Assembly (NCBI GenBank): GCA_027577415.1
Contig: JANBQS010000259.1
Location: 1 to 24,112 of the forward strand
From: Coemansia sp. RSA 922
Lineage: Eukaryota; Kickxellomycota; Kickxellomycetes; Kickxellales; Kickxellaceae
Direction of reading: 5' to 3'
DNA: 24,112 nt
The notes beneath the pieces are model-generated. The model was given only the letters and a program-made list of their open reading frames with translations. It searched no databases and had not been told where the DNA came from. Made by a program: the position numbers and the translations under genes. Shown here in pieces: positions 9,067 through 15,826 of this stretch (positions within the stretch are counted from its first letter, which is position 1; the number at the start of each line of letters is the position of its first letter).

Positions 9067-9600
9067 ATGACGTCGACAACTAACGATGGTGACTCTTCTG
9101 CAGAGCCAGTATGTAAGCGCGAAATGCTTCCAATTTCACTACGCGAGATCGAGCAGCGAGCATGGCGGCCAGGTCAACTACGTATATCAATAGTATACGC
9201 AATAGAGAACTGGGAGTATGTGGAGCGACTAGTAAACGAGTTACGTTACGAGCTCAAGAACAAGCACCAAATGAACGTACTCAACATCAAAATAATGCAA
9301 TGCGAGAGTATCCACGAGATACCTCAGTTTATTGCGCGGTTGAATTCGCGTAGCCAGATTATTTACGCCGTAGGTGTTGAGTTTAAAACGTCGCCGCTTT
9401 ATGAGCCAAGACTTGTCGATTTGCTTACTCGTAGGGTTGGTGCTTTGGGTGTTGAGTTGAAATTGCCACTGCCTGTTTTTGATTGTATATTGGTACGCGA
9501 CTCTAAGGACATACTGGAACAACAGATGCAGGATAGTTGCTTTGCTGTGTCGTGGGCTAGACGTGGTATAGATGCATATAATATGTTGGCGCCACGTTAG
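9067..9600 (+). CDS. Lumazine-synthase-like protein C, catalytic residues lost
   Basis: This 177-aa protein is similar in length to true lumazine synthases. From residue 37 it follows RIB4: QLRISIVYAIENWEYV aligns with GLRILIVHTRWNSEIV, MQCESIHEIPQFIARL (77-92) with VRDVPGAFELPSAAHRL, AVGVEFKTSPLYE (101-113) with CVGVLIKGSTMHFEY, and SWARRGIDAYNM (162-173) with DWGSAAVEMALL. The stacking Trp is Glu, the catalytic His is absent and the phosphate loop is rewritten, so I infer it is inactive in lumazine synthesis. It shares with protein A a RAW motif before the first strand, an EP dipeptide after the altered loop and a D..L..DS segment; RIB4 has none of these. The ATG at 9067 is preferred because it follows a TATA box and pyrimidine-rich leader; an ATG at 8959 would translate that leader. 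The frame is intact, arguing for selection. Confidence 0.72.
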   Translation: MTSTTNDGDSSAEPVCKREMLPISLREIEQRAWRPGQLRISIVYAIENWEYVERLVNELRYELKNKHQMNVLNIKIMQCESIHEIPQFIARLNSRSQIIYAVGVEFKTSPLYEPRLVDLLTRRVGALGVELKLPLPVFDCILVRDSKDILEQQMQDSCFAVSWARRGIDAYNMLAPR

Positions 9601-9871
9601 TTATAATTAATCATATATACCGTGTGAACAAAAAATCGTATTGCGATCTTGTCGCAATAGATGGTGAAATCGGATAGCCCCTATGTATCCGTTTCCACCT
9701 ATTTTTTTTCCTTTTCCCCACACACAAGGGTTTGACTGATGATGGCTCACATTATTTTTTTTGAAACCCTTTTAAAAAAAAACGGAGGTCAGCCACTCCG
9801 ACAGCTTTTCTTTTCTTTGTGCATTCGTTTTTTCTTTTTCAAATTTATTCTTTTTCATACTATTATAAAAA
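9601..9871. promoter_or_regulatory. Intergenic region upstream of DUG3
   Basis: The left part contains a TATA-like CATATATACC (about 9612) and two hairpins followed by a T-run, described separately. The right part is T-rich with a TTATAAAA element just before the DUG3 start codon. Confidence 0.4.
9640..9709 (+). ncRNA. Candidate small structured RNA with two hairpins and a T-run
   Basis: ATTGCGA (9640-9646) pairs perfectly with TCGCAAT (9652-9658) over a 5-base loop. GGTGAAATCGGATA (9663-9676) pairs with TATCCGTTTCCACC (9686-9699) in 12 of 14 positions over a 9-base loop. Eight T residues follow (9702-9709), which resembles a Pol III terminator, and a TATA-like element lies about 28 bp upstream. 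I cannot assign a family. It could equally be the 3'-end structure of the preceding mRNA. Confidence 0.25.
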
Positions 9872-10813
9872 ATGTGCCGTTTCTTACTTTACAAAAGCAA
9901 CTCGCCTATATTGCTAGCCGACCTACTAACTCGGCCTGCACACTCGATAATAATGCAGTCGTTCAACTGCAAGCTCCGCATAGACTTGCGGCGACCGATG
10001 AACGGCGACGGGTTTGGTATTGGATGGTACGACGACGAGCCACAAACACCTGGATGCATATTTACGTCGACGTTGCCAGCGTGGAGTAACTTGAATTTGC
10101 AGCGACTAGCGGAGAAAATCAAAAGCGCTCTAGTGTTTGCTCACGTGCGGGCAACCACGGGGGAAACGGCTACGTCAGAGTCGAACTGTCATCCTTGGCA
10201 ATTCGGCAACCTAATGTGGATGCATAACGGGAATATCGGCGGGTTTGAGTTGATTAAACGTAAATTACAAAACTCACTCAGTGAGGAGATTTACTTGTCT
10301 ATTCAGGGTACTACCGATTCTGAGCATGCGTTTGCTCTGTTCCTTAATATGCTGCAAGAGGATGAGCCGAGGGGTTCGTTAAGGAAGCGGACAGAGTTTT
10401 CGTTCCAAGAACTAAGGCGCGCGATGCTGGCTACTATTGCACAGCTCAATCGGTGGTTGGACGAGGCTGGCGTCGAGGAGACATCGCTGATGAACTTTGC
10501 TGTCACTGATGGTCAGTCTGTCGTGTGCACTAGATATATCACTAGCTGTGATATGGAGGGCGCATCTCTTTATTACTCGTCTGGATCGGAGTTTAGATCG
10601 GACGCTGACTCTGGTCAGTACCGTATGATCAAGGCCAATAAGCGCGAAGACGTTGTTGTGGTTGCCTCGGAGCCTCTGACGTATGAGCGTTCGGATTGGA
10701 TGGTTATTCCGACGAATACGTTGCTGGTAATCACGCCCAAACTCAACGTACACTTGTATCCGATCCATGACAAGTACTGGAATCCACATCGCCAGAGGGC
10801 AGGAGCCAGATAA
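9872..10813 (+). CDS. DUG3: Class II glutamine amidotransferase, Dug3-like
   Basis: This 313-aa protein starts MCRFLLY, placing the nucleophilic Cys at residue 2 after Met removal, as in Ntn amidohydrolases of the GATase II class. Further family motifs are NGDGFGIGWY (44-53), FAHVRATTG (89-97), the segment with NCHPWQFG (105-112), MHNGNI (117-122) and GTTDSEH (146-152). The arrangement matches yeast Dug3, which with Dug2 forms the cytosolic complex cleaving the gamma-glutamyl bond of glutathione. The Dug2 partner is not in this window. It is slightly shorter than the yeast protein. The start is fixed by the need for Cys2. Confidence 0.93.
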   Translation: MCRFLLYKSNSPILLADLLTRPAHSIIMQSFNCKLRIDLRRPMNGDGFGIGWYDDEPQTPGCIFTSTLPAWSNLNLQRLAEKIKSALVFAHVRATTGETATSESNCHPWQFGNLMWMHNGNIGGFELIKRKLQNSLSEEIYLSIQGTTDSEHAFALFLNMLQEDEPRGSLRKRTEFSFQELRRAMLATIAQLNRWLDEAGVEETSLMNFAVTDGQSVVCTRYITSCDMEGASLYYSSGSEFRSDADSGQYRMIKANKREDVVVVASEPLTYERSDWMVIPTNTLLVITPKLNVHLYPIHDKYWNPHRQRAGAR

Positions 10814-11028
10814 AAAAAATCAATGTAAAATGCCTCTCACTCCACGTGGCGATAAATATATATAAAAATATTTTTTGTAACACAAAATAAAAAACTCTTT
10901 TTCTTATCTTCGTATTCTCTTTTTTTCTTTATAAATGGCACAAACTGCAGTTGCTGCTTTATTGTTTCATATGGCGTGTGGATCAACTGCAGTCGGTGTA
11001 TTAATGATCGCAGCCACCGCACAGTTAC
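10814..11028. other. Convergent 3' region between DUG3 and the acetyltransferase
   Basis: A T/A-rich 215-bp spacer between two genes transcribed towards each other. It contains AATAAA-like strings (about 10885) usable as a poly(A) signal for DUG3. No gene is seen. Confidence 0.35.
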
Positions 11029-11538
11029 TTAATCGGCAATGGCAAGAGCGTCTAGAGCAGGACCAGATACACGATTGATGATCCACTCTTTCATTTGTTT
11101 TGCGCCCAAGCCAAGGTAAAACTGAATAGCAGGTTCATTCCAATCCAAGACCACCCACTCGAATCTCCCGCACTCACGATCCTTTGCCACTTGCGCCAAC
11201 TGTACTAATAGGCGTTTGCCGATACCCAGACTGCGGAACTCTGGACATACAAACAAGTCTTCCAAGTATAGTCCGGGTCTTGCTAGCCATGACGAAAAGT
11301 TGTAAAAATACAAGGCAAATCCCGCCGGTTTCTCATCGATTCCTTTCTCGGTGCTGACGTACGCGATTATTACTTGGGCGTAGGGTTGTGGACCAAACAG
11401 GTTTTGCCGTAAAAGATCCTCAGTAGCTGGTACTTGATCGGGAGTTGCCTTTTCGTAGATTGCTAGTTGCTGAATAAACCAAAGTATTAGACCGACATCA
11501 GCCTCGGTAGCCGGAGCCAAGCGCACAGTAGGAGACAT
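11029..11538 (-). CDS. GNAT N-acetyltransferase, diamine (SSAT/thialysine) type
   Basis: This 169-aa protein spans a complete GNAT fold of the SSAT family. The N-terminal TEADVGLILWFIQQLAIYEK (11-30) matches the typical opening. ALYFYNFSSWLARPGLYLED (75-94), the acetyl-CoA pyrophosphate loop RSLGIGK (102-108, form RxxGxG/A) and LDWNEPAIQFYLGLGA (131-146) with Trp133, Asn134 and Tyr141 follow in family order. Members acetylate polyamines (SSAT1) or thialysine and related amines (SSAT2); the sequence alone does not tell me which. The product is probably cytosolic, with no targeting signal seen. Confidence 0.92.
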   Translation of the reverse strand: MSPTVRLAPATEADVGLILWFIQQLAIYEKATPDQVPATEDLLRQNLFGPQPYAQVIIAYVSTEKGIDEKPAGFALYFYNFSSWLARPGLYLEDLFVCPEFRSLGIGKRLLVQLAQVAKDRECGRFEWVVLDWNEPAIQFYLGLGAKQMKEWIINRVSGPALDALAIAD

Positions 11539-12056
11539 GGATAAATACTTTTAATAATCAAACAGAAGAACAAGAGAGTGGTCATGGAGTTTTTGGTTAG
11601 CCGATAACGAAACCTGACGATAACTAATTGGCAGCTCGACTCGGTTCACAGCTCCAGGGGGCACACGACCCCTGATGAATTGGCTGATAAATGCACGAGT
11701 GTTGAGAAAGAGATCTGCGCACGCCATTTTTCCCTTGTGTCCAATCGCAATGCACGAAATGAGCAGGCAAATAAAAAAATGCAGACATGTCAATAGTGCA
11801 GGCTGCACCTTGATTTCTGGACATCAGCGAGAATGAGAAAGCCAAAGAGAGAGAAGAGATGTGTGTGTAGAGAGCAGTTTTGTCAGTCCAGCCCGGCTTT
11901 AAGCTTGCCTATTTGTTTACAGATGCGCAACACACACGCTATTATTTAATTTTTGGCGACTTGTACCAGCTCCTCGTTGACTGCGCCAAAAAAATGGTGG
12001 GTGGGATGAGGGGGTGGTGGCTTTCTTTTTTTTTTTTTAACGAAGCTGTGATCTGC

Positions 12057-12084
12057 AAGGGGGGGTGTCCATCATGCCCCCCTT
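12057..12084. repeat. Inverted repeat with G-run and C-run arms
   Basis: AAGGGGGG on the left pairs with CCCCCCTT on the right around a loop of about 11 bases. It lies about 240 bp upstream of the MARVEL gene start, beside a long T-run. It may be a regulatory site, a structure-prone region or chance in low-complexity DNA. Confidence 0.45.
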
Positions 12085-12147
12085 TACGCTTTTCTTTTTT
12101 CTTTTTTTTTTTTTGGTGATGCCGGCACGAGGGATTGGGGAAGAAAC

Positions 12148-12186
12148 AAAAAGAAGGGATGGAAGGACGGGCTGTCCCTTCTTTTT
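12148..12186. repeat. Perfect 12-bp inverted repeat in promoter region
   Basis: AAAAAGAAGGGA (12148-12159) is perfectly complementary to TCCCTTCTTTTT (12175-12186) with a 15-base spacer. The right arm recurs as a direct repeat, TCCCTTCTTTTTTC, at about 12254, closer to the gene. Repeated arms suggest a protein-binding element, though the composition is simple. Confidence 0.5.
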
Positions 12187-12316
12187 TCCGCCCAGGGGCG
12201 TGCCTGCCAAGACAAAAAAAATAAAGACGCGACTGAGGGAGAGAGAGGGCGCTCCCTTCTTTTTTCTTCCACTTTAACCAAACAAATTTTATATTTATTT
12301 ATTTTATAGTTTCTCT

Positions 12317-12982
12317 ATGGCGATGGCGCTAAACACTTCGGCTCTAAAGCTCGCGCGCTTCTACCTGTTCATCGCAGCCATCGTGCTGACGGTGGTGACG
12401 TTTATTGTCGATGCCGTGGCACTGGCGGCTCTAAAGTCCGACTACTGGGGTTTTGGCATTGTAATTTCTTACACTTCGCATAAGGGTGCTGCTGGATTCA
12501 CAATGTTTGTGACTATTGTCAGTCTGTTTTTGATTCCTACGTTGGCGTTTGGCAACGTGTTGGCGCAAAAGGGTTTTGGATTTATCGAGATTCTCAACCG
12601 CGTGCTCTATGAGCTCATCTCGGTTTGTGTATTGGGTCTATTCTGGTTTATTTCTGCCTGTGTCATGGCTGCCTATGCTGGTGGCGAGTGTGGGTCGCTC
12701 TGTAGCAAGTTTAACGCGGCAACTGCGTTTACTTGGCTAACTTTTATTGTCATCTTGGCGCTGTCCGTGGTCATCGGTTTGATGCTGCATATTGTGCGTA
12801 CTAGCGGTGGTAATATCCAGGAGACTCTTACTCACAGTATCGATGGCGAGTACGTTGCTCGTACTAATAACAACGGCGGTGCTGGTCTTGAGAACAACCC
12901 CTACCCTGGTGCCACTGCTGGCGGTAACTCGTATTACAACTCGAGCCCCGCTGTCAACATGCCTATTCCAGGTGACAAGTAA
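12317..12982 (+). CDS. MARVEL-type four-span membrane protein 1
   Basis: This 221-aa protein has four hydrophobic segments at about 15-37, 58-80, 98-120 and 134-158, a short Cys-containing loop (GGECGSLC, 122-129) before the fourth, and a polar Asn/Gly/Ser-rich cytosolic tail. The topology and the motif AAYAGG.C...C....AATAFTWLTF fit fungal MARVEL-domain proteins (Nce102/eisosome-associated type), which organise plasma membrane microdomains. The exact role here is inferred. The next gene downstream is a diverged paralogue in the same orientation. ATGs at 12317 and 12323 are both possible. Confidence 0.75.
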   Translation: MAMALNTSALKLARFYLFIAAIVLTVVTFIVDAVALAALKSDYWGFGIVISYTSHKGAAGFTMFVTIVSLFLIPTLAFGNVLAQKGFGFIEILNRVLYELISVCVLGLFWFISACVMAAYAGGECGSLCSKFNAATAFTWLTFIVILALSVVIGLMLHIVRTSGGNIQETLTHSIDGEYVARTNNNGGAGLENNPYPGATAGGNSYYNSSPAVNMPIPGDK

Positions 12983-13209
12983 ACACACTTTTTTTCCCCC
13001 TTTCTTTTTCTTTTTAACAATACTGCGTCCGGTAATAATAATAACACACTTGTGAAAAAGCATGTGGAATATTCCTTTGATTTTTTCCAGTCTTTGCAAT
13101 GTCCAGTCAGTCGGAGCTGGAATATTATAAAAAAAAAAGGGAGGAAAAGGAGAGGACAATACGTTCGTTTATGTCTTTCCTCTTTCGTCCAATTTTCTCT
13201 TTTATTACA

Positions 13210-13779
13210 ATGGACAATTGTCATCGGCTAGTGGTCCTCCGCAAAGTATTCTTGTTTGCAGTAGTGGCACTAGCATTTGCCGAGCTAGTCAGCGTCAGTA
13301 TAGCGAGGGCGACATTAAACAGTAGCGAGCACAGCAGTGAGACATTTGAAAGTGTGCGAGGAAATGTCCAAACAGCGTTGTGCATTACCGTGATGGGAGT
13401 GATTTTTTTGCCGCTTTTGGTGACAGGACCAGTACGGCTACGGCGAGTATTAAACCGAACTATGATAGAACTTCAAATCCTTTTCGTTACTACTCTTTGC
13501 CTCTTTGTCGTGAGTATCATGCTGTCATCCAAATCTGGAACCCAGTCATGTGTTACATTGACGTTGTGTAAGAGGGTGCGTGTTGCTGTGGCGTTTGCGT
13601 GGTTGACGTGTGCTGGATTGCTGGCAGCTTTCGTTACGGTGGGAATAATAGGTCACGGACAGACGAAGCTGGGTTTAGACTGGTATCATGTATACTCGTA
13701 TGATGTCGATGGAACTAACTTGCCTCGACAACCACCGCCGGGGGCCAATAACGACAACATAATGGTTCCAATACTTTAG
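13210..13779 (+). CDS. MARVEL-type four-span membrane protein 2, diverged paralogue
   Basis: This 189-aa protein has four hydrophobic segments (about 10-33, 53-73, 86-106, 124-148). It shares with its upstream neighbour the third-segment start (R.(L/M)(Y/I)EL), a paired-Cys loop (Cys114, Cys120), AVAFAWLT (126-133, against ATAFTWLT) and a short tail with a DVDG/SIDG element. Overall identity looks low, so the duplication is old. An in-frame ATG at 13099 would add a charged 37-residue N terminus. I prefer 13210 because a CT-rich leader ending TTATTACA precedes it and it matches the paralogue's start relative to segment 1. The tail is shorter than in the first copy and Pro-rich. Confidence 0.68.
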   Translation: MDNCHRLVVLRKVFLFAVVALAFAELVSVSIARATLNSSEHSSETFESVRGNVQTALCITVMGVIFLPLLVTGPVRLRRVLNRTMIELQILFVTTLCLFVVSIMLSSKSGTQSCVTLTLCKRVRVAVAFAWLTCAGLLAAFVTVGIIGHGQTKLGLDWYHVYSYDVDGTNLPRQPPPGANNDNIMVPIL

Positions 13780-13809
13780 AATATACTTACTCTTTTTCGC
13801 GGTCTGCTG

Positions 13810-13826
13810 ATTGTCTTGAAGACAAT
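13810..13826. repeat. Short near-perfect palindrome between genes
   Basis: ATTGTCTT-G-AAGACAAT is an 8-bp inverted repeat with a single central base, in the 175-bp spacer between the second MARVEL gene and the methyltransferase gene. It could be a dimeric transcription factor site or a 3'-end hairpin. Confidence 0.4.
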
Positions 13827-13954
13827 GCATACCCCCCAATCCGAGAATGTGATCATTAAAAATCTCTCCAACTTACATTCTCTCTTCATTATTTCGCGTA
13901 CTTTTTTCATTTATTTTATTTATCCTTACAGAATAGAATTTCAAAAATTGTATT

Positions 13955-14899
13955 ATGACTAGCGAAAAAAAACAAGCCCCAGCCCCAGCGACACAGCCTC
14001 AACCTAGCGGACAAAGGGATGGATATCCTTGGCGACGTGTTCTCTTTGGATGTTCTGTAGTACTATTGTGTTGGGGGATTGGCCTATATCGTGAGTACCA
14101 AGAGACAGCAGACTTGCGGATTAAGCAAGTACAAGACTGGGCGTTTGCCAAGATATGGACACATGCCAGCGCGAGTTGTGCGGAAAGAGTCGATCCCTAT
14201 CGAGCTCCTTTATGGAGTGAACAGATTCGAGGCAACGTGTTGGAAATTGGACCGGGGCTAGGCGAGTCCTTACTACAGTTGTCACGGAAGAAATTGGGCT
14301 CGCGGTATGTGGCTTTAGAACCCAATCCTTATTTACACGAGATGCTGGCGGAGAACGCGAAAAGGGCTGGGTTTGGTTCAGTACATTACGACCTACTGAC
14401 ATGTCCTAATGCGGCGGCACTTAACACTGGGGATGAGACTCCAGTACTATCGATAGTCAATGGTACGCTGGACGGTATGGTGCCGCAGTATGTTAGGGAC
14501 CATGCTCCGTACGATACGGTAGTCAGCTCACTCGTATTGTGTTCGGTCGACAATCTGCAAGCTACTCTGGATAGCATTTTGGAGCTGCTGGTACCTGGCG
14601 GTCGGTTCGTGTTTATTGAGCATGTGCGGCATACGGACGAAATGGATCTGTCAGTCGATGCCAGTGTTTATGCGAGCGGGTCTTTTAACATCAAGGTGTG
14701 GGGGTGGATGCAAGAGCTGTTGACGCCTATATGGTCGCTGGTTGGCGGCAATTGCCATCTCAATAGGAGGACTGCGCAGCTGCTCGACGACATGAAGGGG
14801 TGGAGCTCGGTCAGGTACACCACGCTGAGGTTGTCGGGCAGCATGATAGATAAATTGGGGCCATTTATCTACGGCGTGGCGACAAAGGCACTACCCTAA
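13955..14899 (+). CDS. METTL7-like membrane-anchored methyltransferase
   Basis: This 314-aa protein has an Ala/Pro/Gln-rich N terminus, one membrane anchor (about 29-44) and a class I S-adenosylmethionine methyltransferase domain. SAM motif I is VLEIGPGLGES (95-105), followed by an acidic motif II in VALEPNPYLHEML (about 119-131). Later motifs include DTVVSSLVLCSV and LVPGGRFVFIEHV, characteristic of the METTL7/TMT1 and UbiE-like branch. Animal METTL7 proteins are ER or lipid-droplet anchored alkyl thiol methyltransferases; the fungal substrate is unknown. The start at 13955 fits the short A/T-rich leader. Confidence 0.82.
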   Translation: MTSEKKQAPAPATQPQPSGQRDGYPWRRVLFGCSVVLLCWGIGLYREYQETADLRIKQVQDWAFAKIWTHASASCAERVDPYRAPLWSEQIRGNVLEIGPGLGESLLQLSRKKLGSRYVALEPNPYLHEMLAENAKRAGFGSVHYDLLTCPNAAALNTGDETPVLSIVNGTLDGMVPQYVRDHAPYDTVVSSLVLCSVDNLQATLDSILELLVPGGRFVFIEHVRHTDEMDLSVDASVYASGSFNIKVWGWMQELLTPIWSLVGGNCHLNRRTAQLLDDMKGWSSVRYTTLRLSGSMIDKLGPFIYGVATKALP

Positions 14900-14927
14900 A
14901 CCCATCTCTCTTTTTTTCTTCTTAAAG

Positions 14928-15719
14928 ATGAATATTATTAACAAATTTTCTACTAGCTTATTGCCTCGACTAGCTACGATGGAGTCAGCGACAGTTGTTT
15001 TGGAGAAAAGCAAGAGGTCTATTAGTATCGAGTGTCCTACGACTATTTCGTCAGTGCACTCGTTGAGGCAGATCCAGCAGTTCCCGCCGCTCAAAGCATG
15101 GCTCCAATCACTCGACCAACAGCCTATTAGCGTAACTAAGCTCTGTATTCAAAGCGTCGATGCCTTCAAGTCTGGCAACATTGGGTTTATAAAGTTTGCC
15201 ACGGACGCACACTGTGGCGATAGATGTATCCCTGGGATAGTGTTTCTACGTGGCGGAAGCATAGCGGTATTGTTGATCTTACGAACCCACAAAAAGCCGC
15301 GTGTGGCTAGCTTTTTGGATCCCGATTACTGCGTAATGGTTGAGCAGCCAAGAGTAGCAGTACCTGATTCAAAGTTACAAGAGCTGCCCGCTGGAATGCT
15401 CGACGATGGCGTAGGAGTATCTACTGCGGTGCGCGAGATACTAGAGGAGACTGGGATTAGGGTTGAGGGTGGTGACCTGGTTGACCTTGGCTCGGTGTAC
15501 CCTAGTCCTGGCGCGTGCGACGAGGAGGTGGGGCTTTACGCGTGTGAGAAATACGTGACGGAAGAGGAACTGGAAAGAGTGAAGGATAGGCTGGGCGGGC
15601 TGAGCGACGAGCTTATCACGGTGAGGCTGGTGCGGGTATGTGATCTGTGGCGGCAGACGTCAGACATGAAGGCTCTGGCGGCTTTGTATCTGTGGGATCG
15701 ACAGAACAGCGAAATTTGA
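14928..15719 (+). CDS. Nudix hydrolase of the ADP-sugar pyrophosphatase type
   Basis: This 263-aa protein carries a Nudix box at about 156-177. It begins GMLDD, and the metal-binding core REILEETGI (169-177) includes Glu170, Glu173 and Glu174. ELPAGMLDDG resembles the ADP-glucose/ADP-ribose pyrophosphatases of the plant NUDX14 and NUDT14 type, as do the preceding DYCVMVEQPRVAV strand and the following SPGACDEE segment. The first Glu of the textbook box is replaced and the spacing is one residue short, a known kind of variation in this subgroup. The expected activity is hydrolysis of a nucleoside diphosphate sugar. The N terminus (MNIINKFSTSLLPRL) is basic and amphipathic and may be a mitochondrial presequence; Met18 (14979) is an alternative start. 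Confidence 0.83.
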   Translation: MNIINKFSTSLLPRLATMESATVVLEKSKRSISIECPTTISSVHSLRQIQQFPPLKAWLQSLDQQPISVTKLCIQSVDAFKSGNIGFIKFATDAHCGDRCIPGIVFLRGGSIAVLLILRTHKKPRVASFLDPDYCVMVEQPRVAVPDSKLQELPAGMLDDGVGVSTAVREILEETGIRVEGGDLVDLGSVYPSPGACDEEVGLYACEKYVTEEELERVKDRLGGLSDELITVRLVRVCDLWRQTSDMKALAALYLWDRQNSEI

Positions 15720-15826
15720 TTAGTGATGTTTGGGTATAATAACTCTACTCGATCATCGTCTTTCTCTTTTTTTTTTTTCCTTTATTATTCTAATTTGTTT
15801 ATTTTATTTTTAATTTTAAATCAGGG

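Larger units (their letters stand above)
11539..12316. promoter_or_regulatory. Divergent promoter region between acetyltransferase and MARVEL gene
   Basis: This 778-bp region lies between divergent genes. The left 300 bp contain a minus-strand frame with no recognisable domain, probably leader sequence of the acetyltransferase. The right half has poly(T) and poly(G) runs, two inverted repeats described separately, and a TATA-like TTTTATATTTATTTATTTTATAG just before the ATG at 12317. Confidence 0.45.

Noticed and set aside
11551..11845. Minus-strand frames of 73-85 codons just upstream of the acetyltransferase
   Set aside because: One ends 12 bp before the acetyltransferase ATG and could be an upstream frame in its leader, but no family signature or conserved pattern is visible.
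12984..13224. Minus-strand frames between the two MARVEL genes
   Set aside because: They cover poly-pyrimidine leader and 3' UTR sequence and have no domain.
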